A stretch of 64,000 nt of DNA from NCBI GenBank assembly GCA_025758065.1, contig CP107199.1:3135501-3199500 (forward strand). Direction: 5' to 3'. Of the stretch, positions 16,307-24,614 are shown one piece after another (within the stretch, counting starts at the first letter, position 1; every line of letters begins with the position of its first letter). A program made the translations under genes and the position numbers. Source of the stretch: Lachnospiraceae bacterium. GTDB taxonomy: Bacteria; Bacillota; Clostridia; Lachnospirales; Lachnospiraceae. The notes beneath the pieces were generated by a model. That model worked only from the letters and a program-made list of their open reading frames with translations. It had not been told where the DNA came from and did not search any database.

Positions 16307-16477
16307 ATGACATATCTTGAACTGATCGCTGCAATAGGCACTGTGCCAATGGATATGGCCCATATGTATTTTAACGGTAAGCTTACAGGAAAAGAACTGA
16401 AAAATGTGATTGGGAAAAAGAAAGCCGGATTGGTTGAGAACTTTGAATCACAATACGAAGAGAAAAGGCTGTACTAG
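16307..16477 (+). CDS. small hypothetical protein (56 residues)
   Basis: ATG 16307 has ACAGGAGGA 6-8 nt upstream and the frame runs to TAG 16475. The sequence (MTYLELIAAIGTVPMDMAHMYFNGKLTGKELKN, abbreviated: VPMDMAHMYF then KLTGKELKNV) begins with a mildly hydrophobic helix and ends charged. No family is recognised. It ends just before the tRNA terminator of the opposite strand. Confidence 0.5.
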   Translation: MTYLELIAAIGTVPMDMAHMYFNGKLTGKELKNVIGKKKAGLVENFESQYEEKRLY

Positions 16478-16497
16478 TACAGAAGACTGCTGCAATA

Positions 16498-16541
16498 AAG
16501 AAAAAAACCTCGAAAACAGCGAACCTACGCCATTTTCAAGG
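16498..16541 (-). terminator. terminator of tRNA-Leu
   Basis: On the minus strand CCTTGAAAATGGCG pairs with CGCTGTTTTCGAGG and a run of seven T follows. It lies about 23 nt past the tRNA 3' end. Confidence 0.85.
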
Positions 16542-16563
16542 TTTCTCCCTGCCAAGGGTGTAA

Positions 16564-16646
16564 TGCCGGCGGCGGGACTTGAACCCGCACGCGGTTACCC
16601 GCAACAGATTTTGAGTCTGCATCGTCTGCCATTCCGACACGCCGGC
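16564..16646 (-). tRNA. tRNA-Leu (anticodon CAA)
   Basis: The 83-nt minus-strand sequence starts GCCGGCG and ends CGCCGGCA, a perfect 7-bp acceptor stem with discriminator A. The anticodon arm is CAGA-CTCAAAA-TCTG, giving CAA at positions 34-36. A long variable arm (GCGGGTAACCGC type) and the T arm GCGGGTTCAAGTCCCGC mark it as a class II leucine tRNA. CCA is not encoded. Confidence 0.95.
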
Positions 16647-16699
16647 TTACCTTCACAACGGTATCTATTCTAACATATGGTTTTCATTTTGGCAAGTAA

Positions 16700-16743
16700 T
16701 TTTAGAAAAAAGACCGCATTGTTTTAGAAAAAAGACCACATTG
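16700..16743 (+). repeat. two direct copies of a 22-bp motif
   Basis: TTTTAGAAAAAAGACCGCATTG is followed at once by the same motif with one change (ACCACATTG); each is quoted here only in part in the sequence beyond 20 nt. They lie in the gap between the divergent tRNA-Leu and the zinc-finger protein gene and could be tandem operator sites. Confidence 0.5.
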
Positions 16744-16830
16744 AAAAAGCACTCCTTTTAGTGTATGATTGTATTTGGATTATGTTTTATTTTTGTGCAG
16801 CTATTCAGGCTGTAAAAGGAGGTGACTGCC

Positions 16831-17175
16831 ATGACTTGCAGGGAGGCAGAACGTCTGGTCATGCCCTATATCAATGGCAGCATAACAGACGAAGAATTAA
16901 AGGCATTTGTAGAGCATATCGATCATTGTCCGGATTGCAGAGAGGAACTCGAGATATACTTTACAGTAGATGTAGGTATCCGCCAGCTAGATGAGGAATC
17001 CGGCACCTACAATATTAAAGGTGCCCTTGAAACTGCATTAGATGTTTCGCGGCAGAGGATACATACCCTGAATCTTTTACAAAATGCCATTTACGCAGTA
17101 AATACCCTTTGCTTCTGGTCTGTGTTTATGATATTTATCATGCAGGTACGTATCTGGAGCCAGACTGGATTCTGA
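16831..17175 (+). CDS. anti-sigma-type zinc-finger membrane protein, orphan
   Basis: The 114-residue protein has the ZAS/zf-HC2 arrangement Cys3...His29-x3-Cys33-x2-Cys36 in its first 40 residues and a hydrophobic segment near residues 86-106 that can span the membrane. In known anti-sigma factors the zinc domain binds an ECF sigma factor and the rest senses envelope stress. No sigma factor is adjacent, and the C-terminal part outside is almost absent. The start is ATG 16831, directly after AAAGGAGGTGA; an in-frame GTG at 16822 overlaps that site. polA follows after about 30 bp. Confidence 0.65.
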   Translation: MTCREAERLVMPYINGSITDEELKAFVEHIDHCPDCREELEIYFTVDVGIRQLDEESGTYNIKGALETALDVSRQRIHTLNLLQNAIYAVNTLCFWSVFMIFIMQVRIWSQTGF

Positions 17176-17205
17176 CAATAAACAAAGAAAAGGACTTATG
17201 TGATT

Positions 17206-19962
17206 ATGAGCAATAAACTGGTACTCATCGACGGACACAGCATTTTAAACCGGGCATTTTACGGTGTTCCGGATCTGACAAATGCAGAAGGACTTCATAC
17301 TAATGCAGTCTACGGTTTTTTAAATATCATGTTTAAAATACTGGAGGAGGAACAGGCCGACCATCTGGCTGTTGCCTTCGACTTGTCGGCACCTACTTTC
17401 CGCCACAAAATGTTTGATGCCTATAAAGGCACCAGAAAGCCAATGCCGGAAGAATTGCGGGAACAGGTTCCATTAATGAAGGAAGCTCTCCAGACTATGA
17501 ATATCCCCATCCTGACGTTGGAAGGATATGAGGCTGATGATATTTTAGGAACTGTTGCAAAGCACTGCCAGGCAGAAGGTATTGAAGTTTCTATAGTTTC
17601 CGGAGACAGAGACCTTTTACAGCTGGCAGATGAGCATATTAAGATCCGTATTCCAAAGACCAGCCGTGGAACCACCAACATTTATGATTATTATCCGGAT
17701 GATGTAAAGCGGGAATATCAGGTCACTCCAACGGAATTTATTGATGTAAAAGCTCTCATGGGAGATGCATCTGATAATATTCCTGGTGTACCTTCTATTG
17801 GAGAAAAAACAGCTACCAACCTGATCGTAACCTACGGTTCCATTGAAAACGCTTATGATCATGTATCAGAGATCAAGCCGCCAAGAGCCCAGAAGTCTCT
17901 GATGGAGCATTACGACATGGCCCAGATGAGCAAGGAGTTGGCGGCTATCTGTATTACCTGTCCTATCCCGTTTTCTTATGAAGATGCCCTGATCGGTAAT
18001 CTGTATACACCAGAAGCATTTAAATTCATGAAACGAATGGAATTTAAGTCTATTTTAAACCGTTTTGATGCAGTTTCTATGAGTGATGCTGAGGGAGAAG
18101 AAGAAAATATCCAGAAGCATTTTAAGGTAATTACTAATAAAAAAGAGGCAGAAAAGATCTTTAAGGCTGCTGTAAAATCCCCTGTTATCGGTCTGCAGCT
18201 GATCACAGGAAGCAAGGCTGCTGTTTTAGAAGAAGCAGAGCAGCTGACCTTTTCCTTTGATGCAGACGGAACGATAAAGTCCGGTAAAAAGGCAAAATCT
18301 GCATATCTTCCTGTAGCAGCACTTACTATCTGTACCGGACCAGAGGAGATTTTCTGTATCACAGTCACAGAAGGACAGATCACAGGTGAATGGCTCACAG
18401 AGGAGGTTAAGAAGCTTTGTGATGAAAATAGCAGTCATTCCATCTGGGTATTAGACCTTAAATCCATGCTTCCGTTATTAGATCTTACAGACCAGGTGCC
18501 TGTATATGACGCAGGAGTGGCAGGTTATCTTTTAAATCCATTAAAAGACACATATGGATATGATGATCTGGCGAGAGATTATCTTTCCATGACAATTCCA
18601 TCACAAAACGAGCTGATCGGCAAAGGCAATCTTGGGGATTTTCTGGAAGCAGGAGATGATAAGGCAGTTATCTGCGCCTGCTATATGGGTTATATTGCAT
18701 GGAAAGCAGCAGAGCCTTTAAAAAGCCGCTTAAAGCAGGAAGAGATGTATAAGCTGTACACAGAGATCGAAATGCCTCTGATTTACAGCTTATGGCATAT
18801 GGAGCGGGAAGGCATCCTAGTAAAACGGGATAAATTAAAAGAATACGGCGATACCTTAAAGGTAGGTATTAAAAAGTTAGAAACGGAAATTTATACAGAA
18901 ACGGGAAAAGAATTTAACATCAATTCTCCCAAACAGTTAGGTGAGATCCTCTTTGGTGAAATGCAGCTTCCGGGAGGCAAAAAGACCAAGACCGGCTATT
19001 CCACAGCAGCAGAAGTTTTAGAAAAACTGGCCCCTGAGCATCCGGTAGTACAGAAGATCCTTGATTACCGCCAGCTGACCAAGTTAAATTCTACCTATGC
19101 CGAGGGTCTTGCAGCTTATATCAGCGAGGATGGTCGTATCCATGGCAAGTTCAACCAGACCATTACTGCAACGGGGCGTATCAGCAGTACAGAACCAAAT
19201 CTACAGAACATTCCGGTACGGATGGAACTTGGACGGCAGATACGAAAAGTATTTGTTCCAAAGGAAGGCTATGTATTTACTGATGCAGACTATTCACAGA
19301 TCGAGCTGCGCATTTTAGCCCATATGTCAGGAGATGAGCGTCTGATCGAAGCTTACAGGGAATCCAGGGATATACATGCAACTACTGCATCCCAGGTATT
19401 TCATGTACCGTTAGAGGAAGTAACGCCTCTTCAGAGAAGAAATGCAAAGGCAGTTAATTTCGGCATCGTATATGGCATCAGTGCCTTTGGTCTCAGTGAA
19501 GACTTAAGTATTTCCCGAAAAGAAGCCAAAGAATATATTGAGCGTTACTTTGAGACATACCCTAAAGTAAAAGAATTTCTGGACAGTCTGGTAAAACAAG
19601 GCAAGGAACAGGGCTACGTGACCACATTATATGGCAGACGCAGACCGATCCCGGAATTTAAATCATCCAACTTTATGCAGCGCCAATTTGGAGAACGTGT
19701 AGCAATGAATTCACCGATCCAGGGAACAGCAGCTGATATTATGAAGATCGCCATGATCGCTGTGGACAGAGAACTGCGAAAGAGAGGCCTTTCTTCCCGC
19801 ATTGTACTGCAGATCCACGATGAACTTCTCATTGAAACTGCAAACAATGAAGTAGAAGAAGTAAAAGAAATCCTTACAGATAAAATGAAGCACGCTGCTG
19901 ATCTGCGGGTTTCTTTGGAAGTGGATGCAAAAACAGGTGATTCCTGGTTTGATGCAAAGTAG
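17206..19962 (+). CDS. polA: DNA polymerase I
   Basis: The 918-residue protein has the 5'-3' exonuclease/FEN domain (LVLIDGHSILNRAFYG, GYEADDILGT, SGDRDLLQL, GDASDNIPGVPSIGEKTA), a middle 3'-5' exonuclease-like domain and the polymerase domain with motif A (DADYSQIELR, Asp693), motif B (RRNAKAVNFGIVYG) and motif C (QIHDELL, Asp872). The DEDD exonuclease residues are not visible in the middle domain, so proofreading is probably absent, as in many Firmicutes. It fills gaps and removes RNA primers. GTG 17200 is an alternative start with a closer AAAAGGA. Confidence 0.95.
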   Translation: MSNKLVLIDGHSILNRAFYGVPDLTNAEGLHTNAVYGFLNIMFKILEEEQADHLAVAFDLSAPTFRHKMFDAYKGTRKPMPEELREQVPLMKEALQTMNIPILTLEGYEADDILGTVAKHCQAEGIEVSIVSGDRDLLQLADEHIKIRIPKTSRGTTNIYDYYPDDVKREYQVTPTEFIDVKALMGDASDNIPGVPSIGEKTATNLIVTYGSIENAYDHVSEIKPPRAQKSLMEHYDMAQMSKELAAICITCPIPFSYEDALIGNLYTPEAFKFMKRMEFKSILNRFDAVSMSDAEGEEENIQKHFKVITNKKEAEKIFKAAVKSPVIGLQLITGSKAAVLEEAEQLTFSFDADGTIKSGKKAKSAYLPVAALTICTGPEEIFCITVTEGQITGEWLTEEVKKLCDENSSHSIWVLDLKSMLPLLDLTDQVPVYDAGVAGYLLNPLKDTYGYDDLARDYLSMTIPSQNELIGKGNLGDFLEAGDDKAVICACYMGYIAWKAAEPLKSRLKQEEMYKLYTEIEMPLIYSLWHMEREGILVKRDKLKEYGDTLKVGIKKLETEIYTETGKEFNINSPKQLGEILFGEMQLPGGKKTKTGYSTAAEVLEKLAPEHPVVQKILDYRQLTKLNSTYAEGLAAYISEDGRIHGKFNQTITATGRISSTEPNLQNIPVRMELGRQIRKVFVPKEGYVFTDADYSQIELRILAHMSGDERLIEAYRESRDIHATTASQVFHVPLEEVTPLQRRNAKAVNFGIVYGISAFGLSEDLSISRKEAKEYIERYFETYPKVKEFLDSLVKQGKEQGYVTTLYGRRRPIPEFKSSNFMQRQFGERVAMNSPIQGTAADIMKIAMIAVDRELRKRGLSSRIVLQIHDELLIETANNEVEEVKEILTDKMKHAADLRVSLEVDAKTGDSWFDAK

Positions 19963-19980
19963 GTAACATGGATAAATGCG

Positions 19981-20002
19981 GATGCCATCTATAGATGGCA
20001 TC
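19981..20002. repeat. perfect 22-bp palindrome between polA and coaE
   Basis: GATGCCATCTA and TAGATGGCATC are exact reverse complements. No T run follows. It could be a processing hairpin or a protein-binding site within the polA-coaE transcript. Confidence 0.6.
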
Positions 20003-20033
20003 CTGGCTGGAGAATTATTGAGGTGAAAGAACA

Positions 20034-20648
20034 ATGCAGCAGGAAGGAAGATATCCGGTGATCGGACTGACAGGTGGAGTAGGCGCCGGAAAAAGTACTG
20101 TCCTGTCATTTTTACAGGAAAACTACGGATTTTACGTTATACAGGCTGATCTGATGGCCAGAAAGCTTATGGAGCCAGGAAAAGAAGCTTATAAGGCAGT
20201 ATGCGATTTTTTAGGTCCTGTGATTTTACAGGAAAACGGTGAGATCGACCGGAAGATCATGGCCGACATTATTTTTAATGATCTAGCAAAAAGAGAGAAA
20301 ATAGATCAGCTTACCCATCCTTTAGTCTGGGAAGCGATCCGCAAAGAAGCAGGTAAACATGTTGACCAGCCGGTAGTTATCGAAGCTGCTGTTCCTTCAA
20401 AAGATTTTCGTGACATCTGTGATAAAATGTGGTATCTTTATACATCAAGAGAGGTGCGTATCCGGCGTTTGAAAGAAAGCCGGGGTTATTCTGACAAAAA
20501 AGCAGAGAGCATTATGGCAAATCAGGCAACAGAAAGCGAGTTTAGAAGCTTCGCTGATGCCCAGATCGATAACAGCGGCTCTGAAGAAGAGACCAGAAAA
20601 CAGATAGATGCCCTTTTAGAAAAGGACAAAGATAAGGTAGCAAAATAA
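20034..20648 (+). CDS. coaE: dephospho-CoA kinase
   Basis: The 204-residue kinase catalyses the last step of coenzyme A synthesis. The P-loop G14-G-V-G-A-G-K-S-T22, the DLMARKLMEPG segment, LTHPLVW and the CoA-family stretch VVIEAAVP are present. The polA-coaE order is common in Clostridia (fpg is missing here). The start has GAGGTGA about 9 nt upstream. walJ begins 2 bp after the stop, so translation is coupled. Confidence 0.93.
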   Translation: MQQEGRYPVIGLTGGVGAGKSTVLSFLQENYGFYVIQADLMARKLMEPGKEAYKAVCDFLGPVILQENGEIDRKIMADIIFNDLAKREKIDQLTHPLVWEAIRKEAGKHVDQPVVIEAAVPSKDFRDICDKMWYLYTSREVRIRRLKESRGYSDKKAESIMANQATESEFRSFADAQIDNSGSEEETRKQIDALLEKDKDKVAK

Positions 20649-20649
20649 C

Positions 20650-21447
20650 ATGAGAATGGTAAGCATAGCGAGCGGCAGCAGCGGCAATTGTATTTACATA
20701 GGTTCAGATAATACACATCTTTTAGTAGATGCAGGCATCAGCAACAAAAGGATCCAGGAAGGCTTGAATGATATTGGACTGACTGGGTCTGACGTAACAG
20801 GCATTTTAGTGACCCATGAGCATTCAGATCATATTAAAGGACTGGGAGTTCTTTCCAGAAAGTATCATCTTCCTATTTACGGGACCCAAGGAACCTTAGA
20901 TGAGATCGCAGCCTGTAAGACATTAGGTGTCTTTGATACCAGCCTTTTATCCCCTATTGAGCCGGATGTGGATTTTCAGATAGGTGATTTGACGGTAAAA
21001 CCTTTTAAGATCGATCATGATGCAGTTGATCCTGTTGCTTACCGGGTGGAAAGCGGTTCTAAAGCAGTAGCAGTTGCCACAGATATGGGGCATTTTGACC
21101 AGTATACCATTGACCATCTTCAGAAACTGGATGCCCTTTTATTAGAATCCAACCATGATGTGCGCATGCTGGAGACAGGACCGTATCCTTATTATTTAAA
21201 ACGCCGTATCCTTGGGGATCACGGACATTTATCCAATGAAAATGCAGGAAGATTGTTAAACAATATCCTTCATGATAACCTGAAAAAGATCTTCTTAGGT
21301 CATTTAAGCAAAGAAAATAATTATGCAGAACTGGCTTATGAGACAGTCCGCTTGGAAATTGACGAGGGAGACTGCCCATATGGAGCATCAGATTTCTCCA
21401 TTTCTGTTGCATCCAGAGATAAAATGAGTGAGGTAATCTACTTATAA
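20650..21447 (+). CDS. walJ: WalJ/YycJ-type metallo-beta-lactamase fold hydrolase
   Basis: The 265-residue protein opens with SIASGSSGNCIYIG and carries the metal motif THEHSDH (His56, His58, Asp60, His61), then GTQGTLDEI, ATDMGHFD and LESNHDVRMLETGPYP. These match YycJ/WalJ, a nuclease-like protein linked to DNA repair and cell-wall/division control in Firmicutes. Usually it sits with walRK; here it follows coaE, so a walRK link is not supported by context. ATG 20656 is a possible alternative start. Confidence 0.85.
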   Translation: MRMVSIASGSSGNCIYIGSDNTHLLVDAGISNKRIQEGLNDIGLTGSDVTGILVTHEHSDHIKGLGVLSRKYHLPIYGTQGTLDEIAACKTLGVFDTSLLSPIEPDVDFQIGDLTVKPFKIDHDAVDPVAYRVESGSKAVAVATDMGHFDQYTIDHLQKLDALLLESNHDVRMLETGPYPYYLKRRILGDHGHLSNENAGRLLNNILHDNLKKIFLGHLSKENNYAELAYETVRLEIDEGDCPYGASDFSISVASRDKMSEVIYL

Positions 21448-21527
21448 CGGACCGGCTGTGTAAACTGGCTGTAAATCGTTTACCCACAGGGTTCGTATGT
21501 ATATAAAAGAGAAGAGGAGATTGAAAA

Positions 21528-21800
21528 ATGAGTAAGGCAATTATCACAGTAGTAGGAAAAGACACAGTAGGAATTATCGCAAAGGTATGTACTTATCTGG
21601 CAGAAAACCATGTAAACATCCTGGATATTTCCCAGACCATCGTACAGGACTATTTTAACATGATGATGATCGTGGATGTGACCAACATTGAAAAAACCTT
21701 TGGAGAGGTTGCAGATGAACTTGAAAAAGTTGGAGAAGAGATTGGCGTAACTGTAAAGATCCAGAGAGAAGAAATATTTACAAAAATGCATAGAATCTAA
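21528..21800 (+). CDS. ACT domain protein, UPF0237 family
   Basis: The 90-residue protein is one ACT domain: ITVVGKDTVGIIAKVCTYL, VNILDISQTIVQDYFNMMMIVD. ACT domains bind amino acids or similar ligands and act as allosteric sensors. The start has GAGGAG about 8 nt upstream. It is nearly always paired with the UPF0210 gene, which follows after 107 bp, so a shared unknown function is likely. Confidence 0.9.
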   Translation: MSKAIITVVGKDTVGIIAKVCTYLAENHVNILDISQTIVQDYFNMMMIVDVTNIEKTFGEVADELEKVGEEIGVTVKIQREEIFTKMHRI

Positions 21801-21907
21801 TTTTGGAAGTATTCATGCCAAGGACTGTAGCAGATGACTTTTATTTATCGTTATTTCACCGTCAGGTAACATATCTGCTTACTAACATCTGAAAGGAAAA
21901 ACAGGTT
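21801..21907 (+). other. gap between UPF0237 and UPF0210 genes
   Basis: The 107 bp hold AGCAGAT and ATCTGCT separated by about 40 nt, a possible weak long-range stem, and the ribosome binding site GAAAGGA. No promoter or terminator stands out, so readthrough is expected. Confidence 0.3.
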
Positions 21908-23272
21908 ATGATTAATATATATGAAGTAAACGAAACCAACAATATGATCGAACATGAGAAGCTGGATGTGCGTACCATCACCATGGGTATCAGCCTTCTT
22001 GATTGTGCGGACAGTGATCTGGATGCTGTAAATGAGAAAATCTATAAAAAGATCACCACTCTGGCAAAAGACCTGGTTTCTACAGGAAAAGATATTGAAA
22101 GAGATTTTGGCATCCCTATTGTAAATAAGCGTATTTCCGTTACTCCTATCGCTTTAGTAGGAGGTTCTGCCTGCAAAAAGCCAGAAGATTTCGTTACCAT
22201 AGCAAAGACTCTGGATAGAGCAGCAAAGGAAGTAGGAGTCAACTTTATCGGTGGCTATTCTGCTCTTGTAAGTAAGGGAATGACCACTGCTGATAAAAAC
22301 CTGATCCTTTCTATCCCGGAAGCTTTAGCTACCACAGACCGTGTATGCAGCTCTATTAATGTAGGTTCTACAAAGACCGGTCTGAATATGGATGCAGTTG
22401 AACTTATGGGCCGCATTGTAACAGAAACTGCCCAGGCAACCAAAGGCAATGACTCCTTAGGCTGTGCCAAGTTAGTGGTATTTTGCAATGCACCAGATGA
22501 TAACCCATTTATGGCAGGTGCTTTCCATGGTGTAACAGAAGCAGATGCCATCATTAATGTAGGTGTCAGCGGACCTGGTGTTGTAAAAGTGGCTCTGGAA
22601 AAGGTAAGAGGTGAAAATTTTGAAGTCCTCTGTGAGACCATTAAAAAGACTGCTTTCAAAATCACCCGCGTAGGACAGCTGGTAGCTCAGGAAGCTTCTA
22701 AACGTCTGGGCATCCCCTTTGGCATTATCGATCTTTCTTTGGCTCCTACACCGGCTGTAGGCGACAGCGTGGCTGAAATTCTGGAAGAGATTGGTCTGGA
22801 ACGTGTAGGTGCACCTGGAACTACCGCAGCACTTGCCATGTTAAATGACCAGGTGAAAAAGGGCGGTGTTATGGCTTCTTCTTATGTAGGTGGTTTAAGC
22901 GGCGCATTTATCCCTGTCAGTGAAGATCAGGGAATGATCGATGCTGTAAGCCTGGGTGCCCTTACCATTGAAAAGCTGGAAGCAATGACCTGTGTTTGCT
23001 CTGTAGGTCTTGATATGATCGCTATTCCTGGAGATACACCTTCCACAACCATTGCAGGCATTATTGCTGATGAAGCAGCTATAGGTATGGTAAACCAGAA
23101 GACCACAGCAGTCCGTCTGATCCCTGTTATCGGCAAGAAAGTGGGAGATACTGCTGAATTTGGCGGTCTTTTAGGTTATGCACCGATCATTCCGGTAAAT
23201 ACTTTCTCCTGTGAGAAATTCGTTACCAGAGGCGGACGTATCCCGGCTCCAATCCACAGCTTTAAGAACTAA
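21908..23272 (+). CDS. PFL (UPF0210/DUF711) family protein
   Basis: The 454-residue protein matches the UPF0210 family across its length: DVRTITMGISLLDC near the start, FIGGYSALVSKGMT, STKTGLNMDAVELMG, DLSLAPTPAVGDSVAEILE and a conserved end GGRIPAPIHSFKN. Structurally the family resembles glycyl-radical enzyme folds (hence PFL), but it has no radical-bearing C-terminal glycine motif and no proven reaction. Operon partner of the ACT protein. Confidence 0.92.
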   Translation: MINIYEVNETNNMIEHEKLDVRTITMGISLLDCADSDLDAVNEKIYKKITTLAKDLVSTGKDIERDFGIPIVNKRISVTPIALVGGSACKKPEDFVTIAKTLDRAAKEVGVNFIGGYSALVSKGMTTADKNLILSIPEALATTDRVCSSINVGSTKTGLNMDAVELMGRIVTETAQATKGNDSLGCAKLVVFCNAPDDNPFMAGAFHGVTEADAIINVGVSGPGVVKVALEKVRGENFEVLCETIKKTAFKITRVGQLVAQEASKRLGIPFGIIDLSLAPTPAVGDSVAEILEEIGLERVGAPGTTAALAMLNDQVKKGGVMASSYVGGLSGAFIPVSEDQGMIDAVSLGALTIEKLEAMTCVCSVGLDMIAIPGDTPSTTIAGIIADEAAIGMVNQKTTAVRLIPVIGKKVGDTAEFGGLLGYAPIIPVNTFSCEKFVTRGGRIPAPIHSFKN

Positions 23273-23304
23273 CGGACACTGATTATAAGCAGGGCATATA
23301 TTTT

Positions 23305-23937
23305 ATGAAATTATATCTCATACGTCACGGGCGGCAGAACAGCCGCCTGTGCAATGTAAATGTTGATCTTTGTGAAGAGGGCTACCGTCAGGCAGCCCTT
23401 TTAGGCGAGCGGCTTTTTCCGAAAAATATCCAGGCTGTGTATTCCAGCGATCTGCTGCGTGCAATAGAAACCGCCCAGGCAGCTAATCTTTACTGGAATG
23501 TAGAGCATATGATCTGTCCGGAACTTCGTGAAATCGATTTTGGGGACATGGAAGGTCTTTCTGATACTGAGATTGCTGTGAAATATGCAGATTTTAAGAA
23601 AGAACAGACGAAAATGGAAAGAGACCTGGCTTATCCAGGGGGAGAATGTGCCGCTGATGTGGTAAAACGGGCCGATCCGGTGCTAAAACAACTGGTAAAA
23701 ACCGGCTATGAACGGGTTGCAGTAGTGACCCACGGGGGACTGATCCGGGTTATGGCTGCATACTATACAGGGATTCCTTTAAGCCGTTTCCGCATCCTTG
23801 GAAAGGAACTGGAAAACTGCAGCATTACAGAACTTAACTGGGACGAAAAAAATAAACGATTTACTTTAGAATGTTTTAATGATCATGCGCATTTGGACAA
23901 ATATCCAGAGCTTTTAAGAAGCAGCTGGAAAGGATAA
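23305..23937 (+). CDS. histidine phosphatase family protein (phosphoglycerate mutase-like)
   Basis: The 210-residue protein begins with the catalytic RHG box (LYLIRHGRQN) and carries YSSDLLRAIETAQ, the acid residue region LREIDFGDMEGL and the second histidine in VVTHGGLIRVM. Substrate is unknown; members include cofactor-dependent mutases and sugar or nucleotide phosphatases. It is followed 17 bp later by a HAD phosphatase and then a methyltransferase, probably one operon. Confidence 0.85.
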   Translation: MKLYLIRHGRQNSRLCNVNVDLCEEGYRQAALLGERLFPKNIQAVYSSDLLRAIETAQAANLYWNVEHMICPELREIDFGDMEGLSDTEIAVKYADFKKEQTKMERDLAYPGGECAADVVKRADPVLKQLVKTGYERVAVVTHGGLIRVMAAYYTGIPLSRFRILGKELENCSITELNWDEKNKRFTLECFNDHAHLDKYPELLRSSWKG

Positions 23938-23954
23938 GAAAGGAACAGGGCAAA

Positions 23955-24596
23955 ATGAAAAAAGGGATTATTTTTGATGTAGATGGAACACTATGGGATT
24001 CTGCAACCCAGGTAGCACAGTCCTGGCAGGTAGCAGCCGAAAAGCTGTTAAACAGGCCAAGACCTATCACTCCGGATATGATCAGCCGGAATATGGGCAA
24101 AAATATGAAAGATTTTGGCGATGCCCTGTTCCCGGATCTTCCCGTAGAAAAACGGATGGAAGTAATGGCAGCCTGTATGAACTATGAAAACCAGTATCTT
24201 TTAGACCATCCGGGAACACTTTATCCAAATGTACAGGAAGTCCTTTCTGAACTTAGTAAAAAATATGAGCTGTTCATTGTCAGCAACTGTCAGAGCGGAT
24301 ATATTGAAGTGCTGATGGAAGCCTGTGACTTGAAACAATATATTACAGACATCGAATGTTACGGAAATACAAATCTGTCTAAAGCTGAAAATATTTCCCT
24401 TGTGATCCAGCGCAATCATCTGGATCGCAGCTTTTATCTGGGCGATACAGCTATGGATGCCCAGGCAGCAAAGGATGCCGGCATCCCCTTTGTCCATGCT
24501 GCATATGGCTTTGGAAAAGTAGAAGATCCCGAAGCAGTGATCCACGATCTTGCGCAGCTTGTACCGTTTGCAGAAACATTTTTTAAGGAAAACTAA
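23955..24596 (+). CDS. HAD-family phosphatase (phosphoglycolate phosphatase-like)
   Basis: The 213-residue protein has motif I FDVDGTLWDS (Asp8 nucleophile, Asp10), a helical cap between about residues 15 and 85, motif II VSNCQSGY and motif III/IV LGDTAMDAQAAKDAG. This is the Gph-like subclass that removes phosphate from small metabolites. The start has AAAGGAAC upstream. Substrate is not predictable. Confidence 0.85.
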   Translation: MKKGIIFDVDGTLWDSATQVAQSWQVAAEKLLNRPRPITPDMISRNMGKNMKDFGDALFPDLPVEKRMEVMAACMNYENQYLLDHPGTLYPNVQEVLSELSKKYELFIVSNCQSGYIEVLMEACDLKQYITDIECYGNTNLSKAENISLVIQRNHLDRSFYLGDTAMDAQAAKDAGIPFVHAAYGFGKVEDPEAVIHDLAQLVPFAETFFKEN

Positions 24597-24614
24597 AGGG
24601 GAGAAGAGAGATTT

